In this document: piece by piece, positions 1 through 5,346 of the stretch | Numbering within the stretch: the stretch's first letter is position 1 | How the letters are laid out: every line of letters begins with the position of its first letter | IMG/VR virus record: IMGVR_UViG_3300034061_003912 | Location: 1 to 27,912 of that record | From: a virus | Length of the DNA stretch: 27,912 nucleotides | Direction: 5' to 3' (one strand) | Notes under the pieces: model-generated | The model's input: only the letters and a program-made list of their open reading frames with translations | The model's database searches: none | What the model was told of the DNA's origin: nothing | Translations under genes and position numbers: made by a program

Positions 1-11
1 AACATAAAATT

Positions 12-39
12 AAGCACCCTCTTGACAGGGTGCTTTTTT
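12..39 (+). terminator. Intrinsic terminator at left edge
   Basis: A 9-bp perfect stem (12-20 with 27-35) closes a 6-base loop and runs into a T tract (34-39). It would end the operon to the left of the window. The loop carries most of a TTGACA box, so the same bases also act as the -35 of the promoter at 22-50. Confidence 0.85.
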
Positions 40-50
40 ATTGCTAGAAT
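22..50 (+). promoter_or_regulatory. Sigma70-type promoter overlapping terminator
   Basis: TTGACA at 22-27, a 17-base spacer and TAGAAT at 45-50. The -35 lies in the loop and stem of the terminator at 12-39 and the T tract forms part of the spacer. It would drive the GIY-YIG gene starting at 99. Confidence 0.7.
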
Positions 51-69
51 ACCTTTGTTAGGGTTGAAG

Positions 70-77
70 GATAAATA
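70..77 (+). promoter_or_regulatory. T4-like late promoter box
   Basis: GATAAATA matches the T4 and cyanomyovirus late -10 element (consensus TATAAATA). It sits 21 bases before the ATG at 99, where a late promoter would be expected. Together with the promoter at 22-50 it would allow both early and late expression. Confidence 0.5.
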
Positions 78-98
78 ATAGCTCTTAAAGATTACTAT

Positions 99-560
99 AT
101 GAGCTATGAGAATCCTTGGAGATTCAATGGAGAGATTTTTGAGTCTTCTGATATTCAAGATCATTTTGGTTTTGTTTATCATATCCACTGCACTGCAACT
201 GGTAAGTCGTATATTGGTAGAAAGTATTTCTGGAGTTTCCGCACACCAAAAGGAAAATCTAGAAAAGTTAAATCAGAGTCAGATTGGAAAAATTATTATG
301 GATCATGCCCCGAACTCAAAGCCGATGTTAAACTTTGGGGCAAAGCATCCTGCAACAGAACAATACTTAGCCTCCATAGAACAAAAGGACAATGTAACTA
401 CGAAGAAACCAAACAACTTTTCTTAAATGATGTGCTGAAAGAAGCACTTGACGATGGAACTCCAGCATACTACAATAGCAACATACTAGGACGCTACATG
501 CGAAAAGACTATGGTAACTTTGGAGCAGACACTTCGTCAAACTCACGATTGGGCAGTTGA
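99..560 (+). CDS. GIY-YIG nuclease (Seg-like)
   Basis: A 153-aa protein with the signature of the GIY-YIG nuclease fold: FVYHI at residues 25-29 and YIGRK at about 38-42, followed by an aromatic/basic segment and SDWKNYYGS at about 61-69. In the family the Tyr pair and the Arg just after YIG act in phosphodiester cleavage, with a downstream Glu binding metal. T4-like phages carry such enzymes as freestanding homing endonucleases (Seg group), which cut related genomes and spread by repair. No intron or split gene is visible here, so a freestanding role is likely. No strong ribosome binding site is seen, but a late box lies just upstream. The last 50 bases overlap another reading frame (511-687) that looks coding, so either the two genes overlap or the C-terminus has been frameshifted. 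Confidence 0.8.
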   Translation: MSYENPWRFNGEIFESSDIQDHFGFVYHIHCTATGKSYIGRKYFWSFRTPKGKSRKVKSESDWKNYYGSCPELKADVKLWGKASCNRTILSLHRTKGQCNYEETKQLFLNDVLKEALDDGTPAYYNSNILGRYMRKDYGNFGADTSSNSRLGS

Positions 561-687
561 TAGAATTCATACGTTGTCTGAACAAGATCTAGAAGATGCT
601 CGTTCTATTCAATTAGAGTTTAGTGAATGGTTGAATCCTGATATTGAAGATCATGATATATACTCTCTAGAATATATTGGAGATTGA
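511..687 (+). CDS. Small acidic protein overlapping nuclease gene
   Basis: A 58-aa frame starting at ATG 511 inside the end of the GIY-YIG gene (+1 relative to it) and ending at TGA 685-687. It reads as plausible protein: MVTLEQTLRQTHDWAVDRI, then an acidic helix-like stretch and a C-terminus ending EYIGD. No domain is recognised. It fills the space between the nuclease and the next start at 699, as expected in this compact region. The alternative is that it is the original C-terminus of the nuclease, split off by a frameshift near 511-560. No clear ribosome binding site precedes ATG 511. Confidence 0.55.
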   Translation: MVTLEQTLRQTHDWAVDRIHTLSEQDLEDARSIQLEFSEWLNPDIEDHDIYSLEYIGD

Positions 688-698
688 AAAATAAATTT

Positions 699-1427
699 AT
701 GTATTATAATAAATCCTTTCCAGTAACTATCATTGATGATTTCTATCCGAATCCACATGAAGTTAGAAATTATGCATTATCTCAAAAATTTGAACCAAAT
801 AAAACTGGTAGATGGCCTGGAGCAAGAACTAATACTATACACCAAATAGATGAACAAGGTTCGATAATGATGAAGTTTATGATAAAAAAAATTTTATCAT
901 TATTTTATACTGCAAATGACATAAAAACTATTACGATTGATAGTCATTTTCAACATATTAAACCTTTTCATAAAGATAAAAATCACGTATATAATCGTGG
1001 ATATATCCATAATGATTCTACTATATTTGGAGGTGTTATTTATTTGGATCCAAATTCTGAAGAAGGAACTGGAACATCAATATATTCTTTGAAAAATAAA
1101 TTAAAAACAGATGATTATCTCGACGAATATGCAAATAATTTAAAATTTAAATATCATAATCACAATATAGAATTTACTGATAATGATATCGATCTTTGGA
1201 ATCAGCAAAGAGATAAATTTCAAGAATCTGTAAGAATAGAAAATATTTTTAATCGTTGCATATTATTTGATGGATATGAGCATCATGGTGTTCCTAGTTT
1301 TGGAACAAAAGAAAGATTAACGCAAGTTTTTTTTGTTTATGATTTGGAATTTTCTGATTGTAATATGAGATTTCCTTTACGAAGAGAATTTGTCGATGAC
1401 TTCAAAATAAAAAGCTTACATAATTGA
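699..1427 (+). CDS. 2OG-Fe(II) oxygenase-fold protein (DUF6445-like)
   Basis: A 242-aa protein when started at ATG 699; a TTG at 684 is in frame but the N-terminus MYYNKSFPVTIIDDFYPNP looks natural from 699. The layout is that of the double-stranded beta-helix 2-oxoglutarate/Fe(II) oxygenases: an HxD pair at H104-N-D106, a hydrophobic strand GGVIYLDPN just after it, a distal His at 195/196 (EHHGVP) and a basic residue at R206 that would bind 2-oxoglutarate. Such enzymes hydroxylate protein or other side chains using 2-oxoglutarate and O2. The substrate cannot be told from sequence. The opening IIDDFYPNPxEVR resembles the DUF6445 family found in cyanophages. One of four proteins of this fold in the window. 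Its stop codon overlaps the -35 of the next promoter. Confidence 0.65.
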   Translation: MYYNKSFPVTIIDDFYPNPHEVRNYALSQKFEPNKTGRWPGARTNTIHQIDEQGSIMMKFMIKKILSLFYTANDIKTITIDSHFQHIKPFHKDKNHVYNRGYIHNDSTIFGGVIYLDPNSEEGTGTSIYSLKNKLKTDDYLDEYANNLKFKYHNHNIEFTDNDIDLWNQQRDKFQESVRIENIFNRCILFDGYEHHGVPSFGTKERLTQVFFVYDLEFSDCNMRFPLRREFVDDFKIKSLHN

Positions 1428-1452
1428 CAAAAGATAAATAATCACTTATTAT
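1424..1452 (+). promoter_or_regulatory. Sigma70 promoter with embedded late box
   Basis: TTGACA (1424-1429), a 17-base spacer and TATTAT (1447-1452). The spacer holds GATAAATA (1433-1440), a T4-type late box, so early and late elements are nested. The -35 overlaps the TGA stop of the preceding gene. A small hairpin, CCCTA (1461-1465) with TAGGG (1473-1477), lies in the 5' leader. Confidence 0.65.
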
Positions 1453-1498
1453 GCAGAAATCCCTATTATGAGTAGGGTATTTATCATGAGTCCTTGAT

Positions 1499-1576
1499 GT
1501 GACAATTAGAGCCGTGGAAGATGCCCTTCGAGAGTTGGGTGTACCCCTCTTCTATACGGATGTAGAGTTCAATTAA
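1499..1576 (+). CDS. Tiny ORF, GTG start or +1 frameshift
   Basis: The frame from GTG 1499 to TAA 1576 gives 25 residues (TIRAVEDALRELGVPLFYTD and a few more) that read like real protein: an amphipathic helix then a hydrophobic strand. GTG 1499 has no good ribosome binding site. ATG 1486 does (TAGGG at 1473-1477), but that frame stops after three codons at CCT-TGA. A +1 slip there would join Met-Ser-Pro to the coding frame, as in bacterial RF2. It lies between a strong promoter and the lysozyme-fold gene, so a short leader peptide is another possibility. No family recognised. Confidence 0.4.
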   Translation: MTIRAVEDALRELGVPLFYTDVEFN

Positions 1577-1581
1577 TTTTA

Positions 1582-2211
1582 ATGCAAAACATCTTTACTG
1601 TAGCCCTGCCCCTTCTGGCATCGGTTACAACCAATGTGGCAACACTGCCTGTATTCCCTCCCTTGACGACGCCTCCAGCGCCGTTTTCTGTTATTAAGGA
1701 GTTTGATACGACAGCGACCCGAGAGGTTGCTCCCGAAAAGCCGAAAGAGAAAAGGCTAATTTGTAAAGGGTGTTCAGAACATGAACAACTTGCCTTGGAT
1801 TTTTTCCAAGATCAAGGAATTAAAGACAGAAACGCCCTTGCTACTATCATGGGCAATATTAAGCAAGAATCTATGTTCGTGCCTAATATTTGTGAGGGTG
1901 GTAGCAGGACTCAGTACCATCACTGCGGACGTGGTTATGGTCTGATCCAATGGACATCTGCCGATCGTTATTATGGATTGGGTGATTTTGCTAGGAAGTA
2001 TGGTGGTTCTCCATCAACACTCCCAACGCAACTTCGTTATCTAACGACTGAGGTTCAATGGAAACGAATTGTTGACAGGATGAAAACTCCTGGTAAATCC
2101 ATCAATCGTTACATGGACTATGCGTATAGTTGGATTGGTTGGGGCATTCATGGTGCCCGCACTTCATATGCTCATGAGTATGCTAACCGACTGATCACGG
2201 TAGAAGTTTGA
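1582..2211 (+). CDS. Secreted phage-tail-lysozyme-fold protein
   Basis: A 209-aa protein. Residues 1-20 form a hydrophobic signal-like segment ending VTTNVA, followed by a Pro/Thr-rich linker (about 21-58) and a Cys pair (CKGC, 61-64). Residues 65-205 match the phage tail lysozyme fold (Phage_lysozyme2 type): ALATIMGNIKQES with E96 as the likely catalytic acid, then GYGLIQWTSADR and LRYLTTE. Such domains cut the glycan of peptidoglycan, either in virion parts or as lysins. The signal-like N-terminus and Cys residues suggest action in the periplasm. ATG 1582 follows the promoter at 1424-1452 and ends just before a hairpin at 2228. It is more GC-rich than its neighbours. Confidence 0.75.
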   Translation: MQNIFTVALPLLASVTTNVATLPVFPPLTTPPAPFSVIKEFDTTATREVAPEKPKEKRLICKGCSEHEQLALDFFQDQGIKDRNALATIMGNIKQESMFVPNICEGGSRTQYHHCGRGYGLIQWTSADRYYGLGDFARKYGGSPSTLPTQLRYLTTEVQWKRIVDRMKTPGKSINRYMDYAYSWIGWGIHGARTSYAHEYANRLITVEV

Positions 2212-2227
2212 TAAAATAAAATAAACG

Positions 2228-2264
2228 GAGAAAGGGATTGAAAAAATATTAATTTCCCTTTCTC
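2228..2264 (+). terminator. Long hairpin after lysozyme-fold gene
   Basis: A 10-bp perfect stem (2228-2237 with 2255-2264) around a 17-base AT-rich loop. There is no real T tract (TTATAC follows), so it is a weak terminator or a 3'-end stabiliser. The loop contains TTGAAA, resembling the -35-in-loop design seen at four other sites, but no good -10 box stands at the right distance. Confidence 0.5.
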
Positions 2265-2300
2265 TTATACATATAAAAGTAAAAATTAATGGAGTTGATT

Positions 2301-2492
2301 ATGTCACAAACCATTCAAGATCTTAATGCTGCATTTACAACTTGGCAAACTGAAGATGAAAAGTTTGTAAATGGGAATAATGCTGCTGGAACTAGATCTC
2401 GTAAAGCACTTCAAGAAATTTCAAAACTTGTTAAGGCACGTAGATTAGAAATTTCCGAAGAAAAAAATAATAGAAAAGAAAACAAATCCTGA
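2301..2492 (+). CDS. Histone H1-like (Hc1-type) protein
   Basis: A 63-aa protein starting at ATG 2301, chosen over ATG 2289 because GGAG at 2290-2293 is then a well-placed ribosome binding site. The core GNNAAGTRSRKALQEISKL (about residues 25-43) followed by a K/R/E-rich tail matches the small bacterial histone H1-like proteins (Hc1 family; chlamydial Hc1 has the related pattern GNKAAAQRVR). Those proteins bind DNA, and the fold is a short alpha-helical repeat. In a phage it may coat or compact DNA, or interfere with host nucleoid proteins (inference). Not in an obvious operon: a hairpin precedes it and 51 bases separate it from the next gene. Confidence 0.6.
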   Translation: MSQTIQDLNAAFTTWQTEDEKFVNGNNAAGTRSRKALQEISKLVKARRLEISEEKNNRKENKS

Positions 2493-2543
2493 ATTTTATC
2501 TGATATTAATATAATTTTTTAAGTGTTCTTGTGAGATTATAAT

Positions 2544-3113
2544 ATGGGAGAAAGACCTATTTTAGGACATTACTATATACCTTCTCAAATGAGTAAAGAG
2601 ATATGTGATATTATAGTAAGAGATTTTTATGATGAAAGACTTTTAAAACCATCATTATTACACTCTAAAAATAATAAATTTAATACAGAAGTTAGAAAAT
2701 CTAACCAAAGATGGCTTGACAAAGATAGTTGGGTTGCTTCCATGCTAACCCATTTTATTAGATCTGCAAATATAGAATATTATCGTTTTAATTTGACAGA
2801 TTGGAAAGATCAAATTCAATTTACTGTTTATGAACCTCCAGATGATCATTATAAATGGCACATTGATATGTTAGATACATCTGGATTTAATGAAATTAGA
2901 AAGTTAAGTATTGTGATGTGCTTAAGTTCTAAAAATGATTATGGTGGGGGCGAATTAGAATTATTTCACCCCACAAATAAAACAACTAGTTTTAAGTTAG
3001 ATGCTGGCGATGTTGTTATTTTTCCTTCAATAGTTTCTCACAGAGTGAAAAAAACAACTTGGGGAAGAAGAATTTCTTTAGTTGGATGGTATGGTGGACC
3101 ACCTTTTGCATAA
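2544..3113 (+). CDS. 2OG-Fe(II) oxygenase (PKHD/PiuC-like)
   Basis: A 189-aa protein with all marks of the prolyl-4-hydroxylase-type 2OG-Fe(II) oxygenases: metal ligands H106-x-D108 (WHIDM) and H166 (VSHRV), and R176 in GRRISL for 2-oxoglutarate. The strand GGGELELF and the segment AGDVVIFPS are typical of PKHD-type (PiuC-like) hydroxylases, which are frequent in cyanophages. The reaction is Fe(II)- and O2-dependent hydroxylation; the substrate is unknown. It ends directly against the next ATG (3114) and so is probably co-translated with the glycosyltransferase, which hints at a sugar- or envelope-related role. Confidence 0.8.
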   Translation: MGERPILGHYYIPSQMSKEICDIIVRDFYDERLLKPSLLHSKNNKFNTEVRKSNQRWLDKDSWVASMLTHFIRSANIEYYRFNLTDWKDQIQFTVYEPPDDHYKWHIDMLDTSGFNEIRKLSIVMCLSSKNDYGGGELELFHPTNKTTSFKLDAGDVVIFPSIVSHRVKKTTWGRRISLVGWYGGPPFA

Positions 3114-3812
3114 ATGAAAATACCAAAAATAATTCATCAAACTGCGCCAAAAAATGAAAAGGAGTGGCATCCTATTTGGAAAGAATGCCAACAGTCTTGG
3201 AAAAACAATTTTCAAGACTTTGAATATATTATGTGGGATGATGAAGATATCAGAGATTTGGTTAAAAGTGATTATCCAAAATTTTTAGATCATTACGACT
3301 CTTGGCCATATCATATTATGAGAGTTGATTTTGCACGTTTTTGCATTCTTCATAAGTATGGTGGAATATATGCTGATATGGATATGTACTGCTATTCTAA
3401 TTTTTATAACTTTTTAAAAAACAAAAGTGTTTATTTAATAGAGTCTTGGCCTGAATGGGGAGAAAAAGTATCTAATTGTTTGATGGCATCATCCCAAAAA
3501 AATAATTTTTGGGAAATATGTATGGAAAAAAGTATAGTAAATTTTGATATTATTGAAAATTCAAATATATCTTTTGATAAAGTTAAATTTGTTTTAAATT
3601 CGTTTGGACCAAAATACATGTCTAAATTAATTGATGATGAAATTGGTATTTTGCCAAAGGAAAAATTTTATCAAAGAGCAGAATTTCAATTTAATAATGC
3701 TGGTAGTGAATACAATTCTGAAAAGTATAAAAAAATATTAAATGAATTTTATACTTTAACTCAAACAAATACTGATTTTTTTACTCGGCATTGTTTAACT
3801 AGTGTGTGGTAA
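3114..3812 (+). CDS. GT32-type glycosyltransferase (DXD, OCH1-like)
   Basis: A 232-aa protein opening with KIPKIIHQTAP, the hallmark of the Gly_transf_sug (OCH1/GT32) group, followed by WKECQQSW, then RVDFARFCILHKYGGIYADM with the metal-binding DMD at residues 88-90. These enzymes transfer a hexose from a nucleotide sugar in a metal-dependent way. ATG 3114 follows the upstream stop with no gap. It lies about 6 kb from the main glycan island and could act on the same product, on host lipopolysaccharide, or on modified phage components (inference). Confidence 0.8.
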   Translation: MKIPKIIHQTAPKNEKEWHPIWKECQQSWKNNFQDFEYIMWDDEDIRDLVKSDYPKFLDHYDSWPYHIMRVDFARFCILHKYGGIYADMDMYCYSNFYNFLKNKSVYLIESWPEWGEKVSNCLMASSQKNNFWEICMEKSIVNFDIIENSNISFDKVKFVLNSFGPKYMSKLIDDEIGILPKEKFYQRAEFQFNNAGSEYNSEKYKKILNEFYTLTQTNTDFFTRHCLTSVW

Positions 3813-3821
3813 AAAAGTGAC

Positions 3822-3850
3822 TTGACAAGGTTGCCATTATCCCTTATAAT
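3822..3850 (+). promoter_or_regulatory. Consensus sigma70 promoter of tRNA operon
   Basis: Perfect TTGACA (3822-3827), a 17-base spacer and perfect TATAAT (3845-3850). It starts the Ile-Arg-Asn-Thr tRNA transcript. Such a strong promoter implies early, high-level expression by host RNA polymerase. Confidence 0.9.
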
Positions 3851-3889
3851 ACTCTCATGGGCAGGCGGGGTTCCACTCCACTCCCACAT

Positions 3890-3961
3890 GGGACTGTTGC
3901 TTATTGGTTAAAGCCCACTGCTTATAACGGTGTGAACAGAGTTCAATTCTCTGCAGTCCTA
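3890..3961 (+). tRNA. tRNA-Ile (UAU)
   Basis: A full cloverleaf: 7-bp acceptor stem with one G-U pair, D stem GCTT/AAGC, anticodon stem CACTG/CGGTG with loop CTTATAA, and T arm CAGAG-TTCAATT-CTCTG. Anticodon TAT reads AUA. Most bacteria use CAU with lysidine for this codon, so a direct UAU reader is notable. CCA is not encoded. A 16-base palindrome (GGAAGAATATTCTTCC, 3964-3979) separates it from the next tRNA and may guide processing. Confidence 0.85.
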
Positions 3962-3985
3962 CTTGGAAGAATATTCTTCCTTTAT

Positions 3986-4059
3986 GTCTTGGTAGCTCAG
4001 ATGGATAGAGCCACTCACTTCTAATGAGTTGGTCGGGGGTTCGAGTCCCTCCCAAGACG
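3986..4059 (+). tRNA. tRNA-Arg (UCU)
   Basis: Acceptor GTCTTGG/CCAAGAC, D arm GCTC/GAGC, anticodon stem ACTCA/TGAGT with loop CTTCTAA, and T arm GGGGG-TTCGAGT-CCCTC. Anticodon TCT reads AGA. Second gene of the tRNA operon. Confidence 0.93.
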
Positions 4060-4086
4060 TTGGAGATTTACTCTTCAAATTTATAT

Positions 4087-4158
4087 TCCACAATGGCGCA
4101 GCGGTAGCGCAGATGACTGTTAATCATTTGGTCCCTGGTTCGAATCCAGGTTGTGGAG
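4087..4158 (+). tRNA. tRNA-Asn (GUU)
   Basis: Acceptor TCCACAA/TTGTGGA, D arm GCGC/GCGC, anticodon stem GATGA/TCATT with loop CTGTTAA, and T arm CCTGG-TTCGAAT-CCAGG. Anticodon GTT reads AAY. It is the only tRNA of the eight without U at the wobble position. Confidence 0.93.
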
Positions 4159-4417
4159 TTGGAAGGACTGGAAATGTCTGGGACTTCCTCTAAATCCTAA
4201 CTTTTGTTAGGTCGGGGACTTGATCACCCCCGTTCATAACAGAAAACGCTGGACAAACTTTGGAGGTATAAATCCTTGCAAGGTCTCCCACCCCATTTGG
4301 GTGCCTTCCTGAGAACAGGAAAAATAAGGTTTGGTGTTTTCTCTTATCACTGCCCTCTAACGCAGTGAAAATTGCAGAAAGTGTCTTCTGCGGGTGTCGG
4401 GCACTCGATACCCATTT
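4159..4417 (+). ncRNA. Hairpin-rich RNA between tRNA genes
   Basis: No protein-like frame was found here on the plus strand. Instead there is a chain of nine local stems: 4161-4168/4176-4188 (two-part), 4196-4201/4206-4211 (6 bp, TTTT loop), 4213-4217/4228-4232, 4262-4265/4285-4288 with an inner 4274-4276/4281-4283, 4289-4293/4299-4303, 4306-4311/4316-4321 (6 bp, AGAA loop), 4347-4353/4362-4368 (7 bp), 4374-4379/4386-4391 (6 bp) and 4392-4399/4406-4413 (8 bp with one G-U). It is co-transcribed with tRNAs, a setting like that of the stable RNAs C and D in the T4 tRNA cluster. Function unknown. Confidence 0.6.
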
Positions 4418-4489
4418 GCCCTTGTAGCTCAGTGGTAGAGCAACGGTTTTGTAAACCGTTGGTCGCTGGTTCAAATCCAGTCGGGGGCT
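4418..4489 (+). tRNA. tRNA-Thr (UGU)
   Basis: Acceptor GCCCTTG/CGGGGGC (two G-U pairs), D arm GCTC/GAGC, anticodon stem ACGGT/ACCGT with loop TTTGTAA, and T arm GCTGG-TTCAAAT-CCAGT. Anticodon TGT reads ACA. Last tRNA of the operon; the next gene starts 17 bases on with no terminator between. Confidence 0.92.
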
Positions 4490-4506
4490 TATAAAAAATC
4501 TAGAGT

Positions 4507-5067
4507 ATGATTACAATAATAGATAATGTTATACCAAAAGATTATCAAGATAAATTAGAAAAATTTTTTCTGGGACCAGAACTCCCTTGGTTTTTTACTA
4601 CCAATTTAGTTGGTGATGATACATCTACGGGGGTAGGATTTTCTCATAGACTTATTACTTTAGATAACAAATATAAAAGTCCAGGATATAAAAATGTAAT
4701 TTCTTTGGTTGATGAAATTTCTAAAAAAATAAAAATTGATATTTTTGCAATACATGGTAGAAGTTTTTTGCAGTTACCATCACTTGCTTCTAAACATAAT
4801 GATTTGTTTCATGTTGATATTGATCAATCACATTTAGTTTATCTTTATTATGTAAATAATTCTGATGGTAATACTATTATTTGTAAAGAAAAATTTGAGA
4901 AAAATAAAAAATTAATTAAACCAGAAGAATATAAACCAGATATATTGGAAGAAATATGCCCTAAGAAAGGAAGAGTTGTAATTTTTGATGGATCTTTATA
5001 TCATGCTGCTGGAGTTCCTAAAAAAAATCCAAGATGTGTTTTGAATTTTTCAGTAGTTCCAAAGTAG
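4507..5067 (+). CDS. 2OG-Fe(II) oxygenase-fold protein
   Basis: A 186-aa protein with the jelly-roll oxygenase pattern: H102-V-D104 (FHVDID) as the metal pair, LVYLYYVN strand after it, then GRVVIFDGSLYHAAG giving the distal H166, and R176 (NPRCVLNF) as the 2-oxoglutarate ligand. It resembles short phage 2OG-Fe(II) oxygenases whose targets are unknown. It is transcribed behind the tRNA operon with no terminator, so it may share that strong promoter. Its stop codon is followed at once by the -35 of the next promoter. Confidence 0.7.
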   Translation: MITIIDNVIPKDYQDKLEKFFLGPELPWFFTTNLVGDDTSTGVGFSHRLITLDNKYKSPGYKNVISLVDEISKKIKIDIFAIHGRSFLQLPSLASKHNDLFHVDIDQSHLVYLYYVNNSDGNTIICKEKFEKNKKLIKPEEYKPDILEEICPKKGRVVIFDGSLYHAAGVPKKNPRCVLNFSVVPK

Positions 5068-5096
5068 TTGACATAATATAAAATTTGATATATAAT
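5068..5096 (+). promoter_or_regulatory. Consensus sigma70 promoter before tRNA-Gly
   Basis: Perfect TTGACA (5068-5073), 17-base AT-rich spacer and perfect TATAAT (5091-5096). It drives tRNA-Gly(UCC). The -35 starts directly after the upstream TAG stop. Confidence 0.9.
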
Positions 5097-5121
5097 AATA
5101 CTACCGTGTGAAGGTAAGTGC

Positions 5122-5139
5122 TGGGAGAGAAATCTCCCA
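5122..5139 (+). other. GNRA-loop hairpin in tRNA-Gly leader
   Basis: A 7-bp stem (5122-5128 with 5133-5139) closed by a GAAA tetraloop and followed by CTTTT, just before the tRNA. It looks like a weak terminator or an RNase landing site for 5' processing. It lies downstream of the promoter, so attenuation of tRNA-Gly is possible. Confidence 0.6.
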
Positions 5140-5144
5140 CTTTT

Positions 5145-5215
5145 GCGAATGTGGTGTAGCGGTAACATCCCATCCTTCCAAGTTGGTGTCACGGGTTCGA
5201 TCCCCGTCATTCGCT
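5145..5215 (+). tRNA. tRNA-Gly (UCC)
   Basis: Acceptor GCGAATG/CATTCGC, D stem GTGT/ACAT, anticodon stem CCATC/GTTGG with one T-T mismatch and loop CTTCCAA, and T arm ACGGG-TTCGATC-CCCGT. Anticodon TCC reads GGA. Confidence 0.88.
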
Positions 5216-5241
5216 TATAAAACCGTAAAAACCGAAAAGAC

Positions 5242-5270
5242 TTGACTGATCCCAAAGGAGATGTTAAGAT
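5242..5270 (+). promoter_or_regulatory. Porin promoter, early and late elements nested
   Basis: TTGACT (5242-5247), a 17-base spacer and TAAGAT (5265-5270). The -10 overlaps GATAAATA (5268-5275), a T4-type late box. It leaves a leader of about 70 bases before the porin ATG at 5347. Confidence 0.6.
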
Positions 5271-5346
5271 AAATATCGTGAAGTGATAGTGCCTCAATTA
5301 CTCGCATGATCACACATTATGTCCTATAGAACAAAAACAAATTTTT

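Noticed and set aside
3964-3979. Palindrome GGAAGAATATTCTTCC as an operator or attachment site
   Set aside because: It lies inside the tRNA transcript between two tRNAs; an RNA processing hairpin is simpler. No flanking repeats suggest integration.
3855-4474. Minus-strand frames across the tRNA operon
   Set aside because: They read the complements of tRNA genes (for example the anticodon and T arms) and are artefacts of tRNA sequence.
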